DNA of 39,518 nt from a bacterium. GTDB lineage: Bacteria > Vulcanimicrobiota > Xenobia > Xenobiales > Xenobiaceae. Where the stretch lies: contig JALHDH010000043.1 in the NCBI GenBank assembly GCA_022839105.1, positions 1-39,518 of the forward strand, read 5' to 3'. The notes below the pieces were generated by a model that had not been told where the DNA came from, ran no database searches, and saw only the letters and a program-made list of their open reading frames with translations. The translations under genes were made by a program, and so were the position numbers. How positions within the stretch are numbered: the first letter of the stretch is position 1; every line of letters begins with the position of its first letter. Shown here piece after piece: positions 16,200 through 26,730 of the stretch.

Positions 16200-17326
16200 C
16201 CCTCACCGCAACTCGTCGGGCCCAGGCCCTCAAGCTCCTGGAGGAGCGGGGCCTGGACGCCATGCTGATCACCGCCCCCGAGAATCGCCGCTATCTTTCC
16301 GGTTTCACCGGGTCGAACGGATGGCTCTTCCTTTCCGCCGAGAAGGTGGCCCTGGTCACCGACGGGCGCTATTGGGCCCAGGTCGAGTCCCAGTGCCCGG
16401 ACCTGGAACTGGTCCGCTTCCGTTCCAATGAGGATCTGCGCCTCTCGCGCCGCCTGGCTTGTTGGCTCTCCGAGCAGGGGTGGTCCGGCAGCCTGGGCTT
16501 CGAGGGCTCGGACCTGACGGTGACGGACTTCCGACAGGCCCGGGAGGATCTCGGGGAGGGCGCGGGTCCGGTCCGGGCCATGGAGTCCATCTCGGGTCTG
16601 GTCGAAGAGATCCGGCAGATCAAGTCTCCCGACGAGGTCGAGGCCGTTCGCCGGGCGGCCCGGGTGGCCGATGAGGCCTGGCGGGCCGCCTTGCCCTCCT
16701 TCCGGGAGGGGGTGACCGAGGCGGACTTCTGCGCCGAACTGGAGTACCGGCTGGCGAAGTGCGGGGCCCGCAAGCCCTCCTTCGACACCATCGTGGCCTC
16801 CGGGCCCAACGGAGCCTATCCCCATGCCGGGGTGACCGATCGCGCGATCCAGCCCGGCGAGCTGGTCACCGTCGACTTCGGGGCGCTGGTGGAGGGCTAC
16901 TGCTCGGACATCACCCGCACCGTCTGGCTGGGCCACCTGGATGAGCGCTCGCTGGAGATCCTGGAGGTCGTGCGTCGCGCCCATCGGACGGGCATGGAGA
17001 CCATCCGCCCCGGGCTGCGCGGCTGCGAGGTGGATCAGGTGGCTCGGGAGATCATCGCCCGAGCCGGGTACGGTCCGGCCTTCAGCCACAGCCTGGGGCA
17101 CGGAGTGGGCCTGGCCGTCCACGAGGGTCCGGGGCTGCGCCCCGAGTCCAAGACGCTCCTGGAGGCGGGAATGGTCGTCACCGTCGAACCGGGGATCTAC
17201 GTCCCGGGGATCGGAGGCTGTCGGGTGGAAGACCTGGTGGTGCTGACCGGGTCCGGGGCCGAATCCTTGAGCCGGTCGCCCTACCAGGAGCCCGGTCAGG
17301 TCCATCCCCTGGAGGCCTGGGATTGA
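16196..17326 (+). CDS. Xaa-Pro aminopeptidase/dipeptidase, M24B family
   Basis: A 376-residue metallopeptidase that cleaves before proline. The N-terminal creatinase-like domain (about 1-135) is followed by the pita-bread catalytic domain, with all five metal ligands: Asp227 (TVDFGA), Asp238 (CSDITRTV), His302 (SLGHGVG), Glu331 (TVEPGIY) and Glu345 (RVEDLVV). The start is a TTG at 16196 inside the dapF stop, supported by a strong AAGGAGGTG 5 nt upstream. It probably salvages amino acids from proline-containing peptides in the cytoplasm. It is the last gene of the mutL operon and is followed within 3 nt by a 14-bp hairpin. Confidence 0.93.
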   Translation: MTLTATRRAQALKLLEERGLDAMLITAPENRRYLSGFTGSNGWLFLSAEKVALVTDGRYWAQVESQCPDLELVRFRSNEDLRLSRRLACWLSEQGWSGSLGFEGSDLTVTDFRQAREDLGEGAGPVRAMESISGLVEEIRQIKSPDEVEAVRRAARVADEAWRAALPSFREGVTEADFCAELEYRLAKCGARKPSFDTIVASGPNGAYPHAGVTDRAIQPGELVTVDFGALVEGYCSDITRTVWLGHLDERSLEILEVVRRAHRTGMETIRPGLRGCEVDQVAREIIARAGYGPAFSHSLGHGVGLAVHEGPGLRPESKTLLEAGMVVTVEPGIYVPGIGGCRVEDLVVLTGSGAESLSRSPYQEPGQVHPLEAWD

Positions 17327-17328
17327 GC

Positions 17329-17360
17329 CGGTCCGGCCCCGGATTTCCGGGGCCGGACCG
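17329..17360. terminator. bidirectional hairpin between convergent M24 peptidase and pfk genes
   Basis: A perfect 14-bp stem, CGGTCCGGCCCCGG (17329-17342) with its exact complement at 17347-17360 and an ATTT loop. It starts 3 nt after the peptidase stop and 16 nt from the convergent phosphofructokinase stop. No U-tract is present on either side, so it may block both polymerases by structure or with Rho. Confidence 0.75.
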
Positions 17361-17375
17361 GGAGGACCTGGTCGC

Positions 17376-19571
<2,196 letters not shown>

Positions 19572-19774
19572 GGCCTCTCTCCTGGGAACTTCCATGTTGG
19601 GCGCCGGATTCTGTCTTGCCCTCCCAGTTCCTGGCGAGCCTTCCGTGGAGATGGTGCATCTGCAGGAGATTTCCAGAGGGGACCACTCCGTCCGGACGGC
19701 CTTGCGCCGGTGCTTCGAAGAGTGCCTGAAGATCGGGCCCGATAAAAGTTGAGTATGCAGCAATCGGCAGTTCC

Positions 19775-19804
19775 TTGACAGGATATGCTAGACTTCCCGC
19801 ATAC
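19775..19804 (+). promoter_or_regulatory. possible glgB promoter
   Basis: TTGACA lies at 19775-19780 in an AT-richer patch of the pfk/glgB divergent region. The best -10 at normal spacing is weak (GCATAC, 19799-19804). An extended-type element, TGC-TAGACT (19786-19794), lies only 8 nt after TTGACA. The layout resembles the sequence before the tRNA cluster. Which element is used cannot be decided by eye. Confidence 0.4.
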
Positions 19805-19824
19805 AAGCCGAAGGGGTGACGGAC

Positions 19825-21822
19825 ATGACCGAGACGTTGGGAAACTCTCCCGCGATGACGGAGTACGACGAGTATCTGTGGGCAGCGGCTTCACATCACA
19901 AGGCCTATCTGCGGATGGGGGCCCACCTGGCCAGCATGGACGGGCAGCGGGGGACGCACTTCGCGGTGTGGGCACCCAATGCCGACGAGGTCTCCGTCAT
20001 CGGGGACTTCAATGGCTGGGAGCACGGGCGCACCCCGCTGCATCTGCGCCACGCCACCGGGGTCTGGCAGGGCTTCCTCCCCGGAGTGGGGCACGGCGAC
20101 CTCTACAAGTACGCCATCAAGCCGAAGTTCGGCGGAGAGATCATGGAGAAGGCCGACCCCTACGGGGTGGCCTCCGAGATGCGGCCTCGGACGGCTTCCA
20201 GGATCTGGGACCTCTCGCGCCATCAGTGGGGCGACCAGGAGTGGATGGCCGCCCGCCCGGGCCGGGATGTCCGGCGCAGTCCGCTCAACGTGTATGAGGT
20301 CCACCTGGGTTCCTGGATGCGCGTTCCCGAAGAGCAGGACCGCTGGATGACCTACACCGAGGTGGCCCCCAGGCTGGCGGCCTATGCTCGCGAGATGGGC
20401 TATACCCACGTCGAGTTCATGCCGATCACCGAGCACCCCTTCGACGGGTCCTGGGGCTACCAGACGGTCGGATACTTCGCCCCCACCAGCCGCTTCGGGA
20501 CCCCCGAGGAGTTCATGTTCCTGGTGGACACCCTCCACCAGAACGGGATCGGCGTGATCCTGGACTGGGTTCCTGCCCACTTCCCGACCGACGGGCACGC
20601 CCTGGCCCGCTTCGACGGCACGAGCCTCTATGAGCACGAGGATCCCCGCCAGGGCTTCCACCCCCACTGGGGCACCTACATCTTCAACTACGGGCGCAAC
20701 GAGGTCCGCAACTTCCTGATCTCCAGCGCCATGTTCTGGCTGGATCGCTACCACGTGGACGGATTGAGGGTGGACGCGGTGGCCTCGATGCTGTATCGGG
20801 ACTATGGCCGCGAGCATGGCCAGTGGATCCCCAACCAGTACGGCGGGCGCGAGAACCTCGAGGCGGTCCAGTTCCTCAAGGACTTCAACCTGGCGGTCTC
20901 GACCTACCATCCGGGCTGCTTCACCCTGGCCGAGGAATCCACCGCCTGGCCCCGGGTCACCGGACCCGTCCAGGAGGGGGGGCTGGGCTTCACCTTCAAG
21001 TGGAACATGGGGTGGATGAACGACACCCTGAAGTACATCGAGAAGGACCCCATCCACCGCCAGTACCATCAGCGCAACCTGACTTTCGGGATGCTCTATC
21101 AGTACAGCGAGGAGTTCATGCTGCCGATCTCCCATGACGAGGTGGTCCACGGCAAGAAATCCCTGCTGGACAAGATGCCGGGCGACAACTGGCAGAAGAG
21201 GGCGAACCTGCGGCTCCTCCTCGGCTACATGGCCGGCTATCCCGGCAAGAAGCTGATGTTCATGGGAGGGGAGTTCGGCCAGTGGAACGAGTGGTGGGAG
21301 GAGCGTTCCCTGGACTGGCACCTCCTGGACAATCCCGACCACGCCGCCCTGAAGCGCTGGTCCGCCGACATGAACCGCGTCTACCTCGAAGAGAGGGCCC
21401 TGTGGGAACTGGACGGGCGCCCCGGGGGCTTCGAGTGGATCCAGTGCGACGATGCCCAGTCCAGCGTGGTCAGCTTCCTGCGCTTCCCCTATGGCCGGGA
21501 CAAGGCGCTGGCCTTCGTGTGCAACTTCACCCCGGTCCCGCGCTCCGAGCACCGGATCGGAGTGCCCTGGGGCGGGACCTGGAAGGTCCGTCTGAACTCG
21601 GACGGGTTGGAGTACGGCGGCAGCGGGGTGTGTCCGGCCCCCGAGATCCTCGCCGAGGCCCGGGAGTGGGACGGCAAGCCCTTCTCGCTGCCCCTGACGG
21701 TCCCGCCCCTGGCCGTGGTCGTCCTGGAGGGTCACCCGCCGGCGCCCCCGGTCCAGGAGGAGCCGCCCGCTCCCGCTCCTGGTGAGTCCGGGCGGGTCCT
21801 TCTCGACGAAGAGAACCGCTGA
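19825..21822 (+). CDS. glgB: 1,4-alpha-glucan branching enzyme GlgB
   Basis: A 665-residue GH13 enzyme that makes alpha-1,6 branches in glycogen. An N-terminal CBM48 module (GTHFAVWAPNADEVSVIGDFNGW, about residues 40-65) is followed by the barrel, with VYEVHLGSW, nucleophile Asp317 (DGLRVDAV), acid Glu370 (LAEESTAW) and ISHDEVVHGKKS, then a C-terminal beta domain. The ATG at 19825 is chosen because AAGGGG lies 8 nt upstream; a GTG at 19816 overlaps that site. A 30-residue proline/glutamate-rich tail ends the protein. No glgA or glgC is in the window. It stands alone, divergent from pfk and convergent with the Clp-like gene, with a strong hairpin after it. Confidence 0.97.
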   Translation: MTETLGNSPAMTEYDEYLWAAASHHKAYLRMGAHLASMDGQRGTHFAVWAPNADEVSVIGDFNGWEHGRTPLHLRHATGVWQGFLPGVGHGDLYKYAIKPKFGGEIMEKADPYGVASEMRPRTASRIWDLSRHQWGDQEWMAARPGRDVRRSPLNVYEVHLGSWMRVPEEQDRWMTYTEVAPRLAAYAREMGYTHVEFMPITEHPFDGSWGYQTVGYFAPTSRFGTPEEFMFLVDTLHQNGIGVILDWVPAHFPTDGHALARFDGTSLYEHEDPRQGFHPHWGTYIFNYGRNEVRNFLISSAMFWLDRYHVDGLRVDAVASMLYRDYGREHGQWIPNQYGGRENLEAVQFLKDFNLAVSTYHPGCFTLAEESTAWPRVTGPVQEGGLGFTFKWNMGWMNDTLKYIEKDPIHRQYHQRNLTFGMLYQYSEEFMLPISHDEVVHGKKSLLDKMPGDNWQKRANLRLLLGYMAGYPGKKLMFMGGEFGQWNEWWEERSLDWHLLDNPDHAALKRWSADMNRVYLEERALWELDGRPGGFEWIQCDDAQSSVVSFLRFPYGRDKALAFVCNFTPVPRSEHRIGVPWGGTWKVRLNSDGLEYGGSGVCPAPEILAEAREWDGKPFSLPLTVPPLAVVVLEGHPPAPPVQEEPPAPAPGESGRVLLDEENR

Positions 21823-21832
21823 GTCCGGGGCG

Positions 21833-21868
21833 CCCCTTCTCGCAGCCAGGCCTGGCTGCGGGGAGGGG
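21833..21868. terminator. 18-bp hairpin between convergent glgB and Clp-like genes
   Basis: The 18 bases at 21833-21850 pair with 21851-21868, with two G-U wobbles; the inner 20 bases (21841-21860) are a perfect palindrome. It starts 11 nt after the glgB stop and ends 22 nt before the convergent stop at 21891. No U-tract follows. It most likely stops transcription from both sides. Confidence 0.75.
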
Positions 21869-21890
21869 CTGCCTCGGGGCAGCGGGGAAA

Positions 21891-23450
21891 TCAGGGGCTG
21901 GAGTCCGTGGGGGGGGGCGATTGGCCTCCCTTGCGCGGGCCTGCCGGTTGGGTCGCCCGGGGCGTGCGGCGTCTCTTCCCGGCCTTCTCGGGGAGGGCTC
22001 CGGCCCGGCACACGGTGATCGCTCCGTCGACCTCGCAGACCTCGACCGAGTCCCCTTCCCGGATGGTGTTCTCCAGCATGGCCCGGGCCAGCGAGTTGGC
22101 CACGTCGCGGACGAAGAGCCGGCGCAGGGTCCCGGCGCCCTGGCCCATCTCATTGCCCCGGCGGATCAGGCGCAGATTGACCTCCGGTTTCAGGGTCACC
22201 CGGATGTTGCGCTTCTGCGCCATCTCGAAGGTCAGCTCGCGAGTCCAGGCCTGCAGGAGTTCGGTCATCTCGCGCCCGCCCAGGGGCGGGAAGAAGACCG
22301 CCTCGTCCACCAGACCCAGGGTGTCGGCTCGAAGGACCCGCTCGAGCTCGGGCATGATCTCGCGCTCGATGCGCTCCTGGGTGGTGATCACGTCCCGAGC
22401 CGTCAACCGGAAGCCGACCGGAGCCTCCCTTTCGAAGAACTCGGGATCCACCGCGACCGAGAGGATGACCACGTTGTCGCGGAACTCGACCCTCTGTCCC
22501 CGACCGTCGAAGACATGTCCGCGCTCCAGGATCTGGTGGATCCCCTCCATGGCCCGGGGATGGGCCCTCTCGACGTCCTCCAGGAAGACCACCGAGTAGG
22601 GGTATTCCTGGACCAGTCGGGTCAGCACTCCCTCCTGTTCGGAGGGCACCCCGTAGTTGGAACCCAGCAGGCGCAGCGCCCGGAGCTCGTCGCTGAACTC
22701 GTCCATGCTCAGCCGCACGACCCGCTCGGAGTCCCCATACAGGAAGGCGGCGAGGTTCCGGGCCAGGGTCAGCTTTCCCGAGCCCCGGGGGCCCACGAAC
22801 AGGAAGCTGGCCATCGGGCGTCCGGCTCCCAGCAGGCCGGCCCAGGAGCGGGTCAGGGTGTCGGCCACGCGCTCCACGGCCGAGTCCTGGCCGACGATCT
22901 TCTTGCGCAGATGCTCTCCGGCGGCCAGCAGGCGCTCGCGCCAGCGACTGGCTTCGGCCACCTGGGCGGCAGGGCGATCGCCCTGCCCGAAGATGAAGAC
23001 CCGGGGGCGGCGGCGGGTGGGCTCGGCCAGGATCTCCTCGAGCTCCGCCATCCAGGTGGCCGGATCGGCCCCGCCCTCCATCAGGAGGAGGGTTCCGTCG
23101 CAGTCCCGGTCCTGCAGCATGGCCCAGAGCAGGTGCAGGGTGTTGACCGGCTCACCATACCCCTGGGCCAGGTTCTCGGCCAGACGCAGGAGTCCCAAGG
23201 CGCGCAGGCTGGGAGGCGGTTCCGTCTCGGCCGGGCGCCCTCCCCGCCCGACCAGGGCGCGGACGGCGGCGCGCAGCTTGCGGGGCTGGAATCCGCGGCG
23301 GCGGAGGAACTGACCCGCGCCGGAATCGACCTCGCTGACCAGCCCCAGCAGCAGGTGTTCGGTGGCCAGGTAGGGGTGGGCCAGGCGATGGGCTTCCTCG
23401 GCGGCACTGGCCATGGCCCGGGCCAGGTCCTGGCTGTGCAGGGGCATCAT
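21891..23450 (-). CDS. ClpN domain plus single AAA+ domain, probable inactive Clp ATPase
   Basis: A 519-residue protein resembling ClpC/ClpB without the first AAA+ domain. Residues 1-145 form a Clp_N repeat domain (EEAHRLAHPYLATEHLLLGL). Residues about 183-500 align with the D2 domain of ClpB/ClpC (KKIVGQDSAVERV, then the nucleotide fold). Almost every ATPase motif deviates: Walker A is GPRGSGKL (Thr to Leu227), Walker B is VVFLED (order of the acids swapped, 291-292), the sensor-1 TSN is SVAV, the arginine-finger NR is GL, and sensor-2 GAR is GAG. The pore-loop GYVG is also absent. Either it binds nucleotide weakly or it is a structural adaptor. A basic/proline tail ends it. It lies 31 nt after the TPR-Lon-like gene, in the same operon. 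Confidence 0.8.
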   Translation of the reverse strand: MMPLHSQDLARAMASAAEEAHRLAHPYLATEHLLLGLVSEVDSGAGQFLRRRGFQPRKLRAAVRALVGRGGRPAETEPPPSLRALGLLRLAENLAQGYGEPVNTLHLLWAMLQDRDCDGTLLLMEGGADPATWMAELEEILAEPTRRRPRVFIFGQGDRPAAQVAEASRWRERLLAAGEHLRKKIVGQDSAVERVADTLTRSWAGLLGAGRPMASFLFVGPRGSGKLTLARNLAAFLYGDSERVVRLSMDEFSDELRALRLLGSNYGVPSEQEGVLTRLVQEYPYSVVFLEDVERAHPRAMEGIHQILERGHVFDGRGQRVEFRDNVVILSVAVDPEFFEREAPVGFRLTARDVITTQERIEREIMPELERVLRADTLGLVDEAVFFPPLGGREMTELLQAWTRELTFEMAQKRNIRVTLKPEVNLRLIRRGNEMGQGAGTLRRLFVRDVANSLARAMLENTIREGDSVEVCEVDGAITVCRAGALPEKAGKRRRTPRATQPAGPRKGGQSPPPTDSSP

Positions 23451-23481
23451 ACCTGCCTTTCGACCTCAAGTGAAGTCCTCG

Positions 23482-25395
23482 TCATCCGATCTCCTCCTCC
23501 TTGAGGTGAGCCAGGGCCTGGACCGCGTTGGCGCAGAGGATCATGTCCGAGGTCGTCCAGATCTCCTCGGGCAGGCGATGGAGCTCCGCCGCCATCGTCC
23601 GGGGCAGGATCAGCCGATCCCAGGAGCCTCCGCCTTCTCGGAGCTGGGCCAGTCCGGCGACCAGGGTGGCCGAGCCGTGGACCCCCCCTGAGAGGTCCAC
23701 CCGCCCGGCCACAACGGTGCGGCCGGAAGGAGAGCGCAGCTCCAGGGCCCCGGCCAGGGCGGCCAGGACCGCCAGGCCGATATCCTCGCCGCAGATCTCC
23801 GGCTCGACCGGAGCCAGGGGCCAGCCTGCGGGCGCCTCCTCGACGAGCTCCGCCACCCCGGGGACGGGGCCCAGGGCACGGACATGGACATGGGCGTCGC
23901 ATCGCGAGGGGTCGGGAAGGCCCAGGCCCACGGCCTCGGCGCGGAGCCAGGTCCAGGCGATGTGGGCCGCAGCCTCGGCTCCGCTGACCCCGGTCACCGT
24001 CAGGTTCCCCTCTCCGGGCAGGGCCCGGGCGCTCACCCCCAGGCCCGGAACCCCGCTCTGGGGGTGGGCCGGAGCCAGCCACTCGCGGACGGCCTGTGGG
24101 CTCGGCCCCAGGCGGACCGCCTCGAGCTGGGCCAGGGCCAGCCGTCGCCGGAGGGTGCTTCCGGTCTGTCGGTAGGCCTCGGCCAGAAGGCCCCAGGCCT
24201 CGGCGTGGTCGGGTGCCTCGCGCACGAGGATCTCCAGTTGCCGGACCGCATCCTTGGGGCGGCCCAGGCCGATGGCGGCCTGGGCCAGGCCCAGGCGGAC
24301 CTCGGGGGGACGGCGTCGGGCCGGTCCCAGGGCGGCATAGGCCTCGTGGGCCTCCTCGAAGCGCCCGGCTTCCAGGTGCTCCCTGGCCTCGGCCAGGCGC
24401 GCGCGCAGTCGGGCGTCGGGGCCCGGCGTCCGGCGGGGGCGGGCTGCGGGGGCGGGTTCGCCGCTCTCCACCAGGCGGGCGGCCTCTTCCACCCGACCCA
24501 GGCCCAGGAGGCAGCGGGTCCGCAACCTGCGGATCCAGGGGGGCATCTCCAGGGAGTCCGGGCCCTCCGGCAGGAGCATCAGGGCTTCTTCATAGACCTC
24601 CTGCTCGACCAGAAGCGAGACCAGCTCCTCCAGGGGCTCGAGGCTGTCGGTGCTGGTCTGCAGGCAGGATTGGAGATGCTGCAGGGCCTCGGGGATTTGA
24701 CCCTGCAGGCGGGCGATGCGGCCCAGCATCAACCAGGCCGTCGAGGCCCGCCATCCCAACGAGAAGCGCCTCTCGACCCAGGTCCGGTCGGAGTCCAGCT
24801 CGAGAACCCGCAGGAATTCGGCGTTGGCCGCCTCCAACTGACCGCTGCGCAGGAAGAGCATGCCCAGCAGATAGCGCATGGCGATGCTGCGGTTCTCGAC
24901 TTCCAGGGCAGCGTAGGCCCGGGCCATGGGGGGGGGGTCCTCGGTGGCCCCCAGTTGCTCCATGACGTAGGTGAACAAGGCCATGGACTCCAGCAGCTTG
25001 AGGTCCGAGTTGCCTTCGGCCCGCCGCTCATACTGGGGGCGGAGCAGGGCCAGATCCGTCCAGCGGCCCAGGGCCACCAGGAGGGTGCCGGCCCGGTCCA
25101 CCGGTTCGACCGAGGAGGGGTCCGCGTCAGCCCAGTTGTCGTAGGCCTCGAGGGCCTGTTCGAGTTCCTCGCGCGACTCGCGGACCAGGCCCAGCCACTC
25201 CCAGTACAGGGCTCGGAACTCGGTGCGGGGATCCAGTTCGGCGGCTCGAGCATAGGCCTGGGCCGCCTCTTCCAGTCGCCCCTCGCGCAGGTAGGCCTCG
25301 CCGAGGTGGATCGTCAGTTCCGCGTCCTTGGGCTCCAGGGAGGCCTTCTTCTCCAGGGCCTTGGTGCGCTCGCGGGAACGGGTCGAAGTGGACAC
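23482..25395 (-). CDS. TPR protein with Lon-protease-like C-terminal domain lacking the catalytic dyad
   Basis: A 637-residue protein. Residues about 10-440 are TPR-type helical repeats (LGEAYLREGRLEEAAQAYARA, TAWLMLGRIARLQGQIPEALQHL). Residues about 445-637 resemble the Lon proteolytic domain in order and spacing: GEGNLTVTG, the AHVHVRA strand, GLAVLAALAGALELRS, VAGRVDLSGGVHG, and WDRLILPRTMAAEL. The catalytic Ser position (Lon GPSAG) reads GEDIG, placing Asp538 there, and the catalytic Lys position (GGLKEK) reads GGVHGS, His573. Peptidase activity is therefore unlikely. The start is a GTG at 25395 with GAAGG 7 nt upstream; the frame continues upstream to 25641 without protein-like character. 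No signal peptide is seen, so it is probably cytoplasmic. Confidence 0.78.
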   Translation of the reverse strand: MSTSTRSRERTKALEKKASLEPKDAELTIHLGEAYLREGRLEEAAQAYARAAELDPRTEFRALYWEWLGLVRESREELEQALEAYDNWADADPSSVEPVDRAGTLLVALGRWTDLALLRPQYERRAEGNSDLKLLESMALFTYVMEQLGATEDPPPMARAYAALEVENRSIAMRYLLGMLFLRSGQLEAANAEFLRVLELDSDRTWVERRFSLGWRASTAWLMLGRIARLQGQIPEALQHLQSCLQTSTDSLEPLEELVSLLVEQEVYEEALMLLPEGPDSLEMPPWIRRLRTRCLLGLGRVEEAARLVESGEPAPAARPRRTPGPDARLRARLAEAREHLEAGRFEEAHEAYAALGPARRRPPEVRLGLAQAAIGLGRPKDAVRQLEILVREAPDHAEAWGLLAEAYRQTGSTLRRRLALAQLEAVRLGPSPQAVREWLAPAHPQSGVPGLGVSARALPGEGNLTVTGVSGAEAAAHIAWTWLRAEAVGLGLPDPSRCDAHVHVRALGPVPGVAELVEEAPAGWPLAPVEPEICGEDIGLAVLAALAGALELRSPSGRTVVAGRVDLSGGVHGSATLVAGLAQLREGGGSWDRLILPRTMAAELHRLPEEIWTTSDMILCANAVQALAHLKEEEIG

Positions 25396-25523
25396 GGCGC
25401 AGCCTTCGAGGGGCACCGGGCCATCCCTGGTCGCCCAGGAACCCTTGTCCGATGGGCTTGAGCGCCTCGGATTCGATATGCCGGGATCGGGAGCGCCTGG
25501 AGGTGTCTGCCGGCCCGAGGCGC

Positions 25524-26603
25524 CTACTTCTTCTTGGGCGAAGGCGAGGGGGTGGGCTTGGGGGGACGGGGCGACCAGACGTAGACCGAGCGCGGGCCAC
25601 GCAGGCTGCGCCGGGGGTCGGAGGTCTGGTAGGCGGTCCACCCCTTGCCGCGGATATCGTCGACGCGGACGACCCGGTCATTGCCCGTGTCGGCCAGGAA
25701 GATCCGCCCTTCCTCGTCCTGGCTCAGGCCGCGCGGACCTCGGAACTGGTTGGTTCCGTCTCCGTAGCGGCCCAACTCCCGGGCATCGCGTCCCGAGAAG
25801 TCGTCCACCCGGACCAGCCGGTCGGAGGCCCTGTCCACCAGGTACATGCCGTGGGGGGTCACGAGGGTCTGGGCCGGGGCGAAGCTGTTCCCGTTCAGGC
25901 CGCGCCCCTCGTAGACCTGCCACTGCGCGGGAGGGGCATCCAGGTTGACGGGGATGCGCACGACCCGGCCCCCGGGGGGATCCTCGCCTGCCGCCACATA
26001 CAGGTTCCCCTCCAGGTCGACCCAGAGATGGCCGGGGCGCCGGAGCTTGGGGTCCGAGAGCACGGCCACCGGCTCGGTTCCGAACTCCCGGTAGACCAGG
26101 ACCCGATCCGCCCCGGTGTCGGAGACGAAGATCCGGTCGCCATGCGCGGCCACGCCCGTGGGAGCACTCAGGCCGCGGATCTCGGTCCACCCGGCTCCCC
26201 TCAGGTCATCGAAACGGACGATCCGGTTGTTGCCACAGTCGGCCACGTAGATCCGAGCTTCGACGTCGACCCAGATCTGTTCGGGGCGAAGGAAGCGGCC
26301 CGGACCCCGGCCGGAGAGCCCCAGGGCATAGTAGCCGGTCCCGTCGAGGTCCTTCATGTAGACGATTCGGCCGTTGTCGGTGTCCGAGATCCAGATGCCT
26401 TCGGTGGGCGAATAGTCGGCCTCGGAGGAGGGGAGGGCCAGGGGGGTGCGCTGGGGAGAGGGGGAGGCGGCCGGGGCTTGCTCTCGGTTCGGCTCCTGGG
26501 GGGCTGTAGGTTCCGCCGACTGGTCTCCGCGCGCTCCTGGCGTCATCAGGGCCAGGGTCAAGAAGGTGAACACAGCCAGCAGGGTCAGGATTCGGGAGCG
26601 CAC
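25524..26603 (-). CDS. exported NHL-repeat beta-propeller protein
   Basis: A 359-residue protein with a Sec signal peptide (residues 1 to about 26: RSRILTLLAVFTFLTLALM, cleavage near ARG-DQ), a short proline/glutamine-rich linker and six NHL blades. Examples are IWISDTDNGRIVYMKDLDG, IYVADCGNNRIVRFDDLRG, IFVSDTGADRVLVYREFG and IFLADTGNDRVVRVDDIRG. A Pro/Ser/Lys tail ends it. Such propellers bind proteins, RNA or glycans; the ligand is unknown. The start is a GTG at 26603 with GGAGG 11 nt upstream, which gives the signal peptide a clean N-terminus. It lies 128 nt before the TPR/Lon-like gene on the same strand and divergent from pta. An outer location next to two cytoplasmic partners is unusual. 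Confidence 0.82.
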   Translation of the reverse strand: MRSRILTLLAVFTFLTLALMTPGARGDQSAEPTAPQEPNREQAPAASPSPQRTPLALPSSEADYSPTEGIWISDTDNGRIVYMKDLDGTGYYALGLSGRGPGRFLRPEQIWVDVEARIYVADCGNNRIVRFDDLRGAGWTEIRGLSAPTGVAAHGDRIFVSDTGADRVLVYREFGTEPVAVLSDPKLRRPGHLWVDLEGNLYVAAGEDPPGGRVVRIPVNLDAPPAQWQVYEGRGLNGNSFAPAQTLVTPHGMYLVDRASDRLVRVDDFSGRDARELGRYGDGTNQFRGPRGLSQDEEGRIFLADTGNDRVVRVDDIRGKGWTAYQTSDPRRSLRGPRSVYVWSPRPPKPTPSPSPKKK

Positions 26604-26631
26604 CAGGGGAGGTTCCTCCAAGTCGGGCGTG

Positions 26632-26649
26632 CCCGCTGAGGACAGCGGG
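26632..26649. other. hairpin in the NHL/pta divergent region
   Basis: CCCGCTG (26632-26638) and CAGCGGG (26643-26649) form a perfect 7-bp stem with a 4-nt loop in the 127-nt gap between the divergent NHL gene and pta. It could be an operator or a leader structure. No promoter could be assigned with confidence. Confidence 0.35.
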
Positions 26650-26730
26650 ATGGCAGGGTTCCCGCTCGGCCAGGAGAAGACCTGCCCTCCCATTCCGGCC
26701 GGGCCGTGGCCCTGTCTACCGAGGTGAACC

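Noticed and set aside
25396..25641. N-terminal extension of the TPR-Lon-like protein
   Set aside because: The extension is proline-rich without structure and overlaps the end of the NHL gene; the GTG at 25395 has GAAGG at good spacing.
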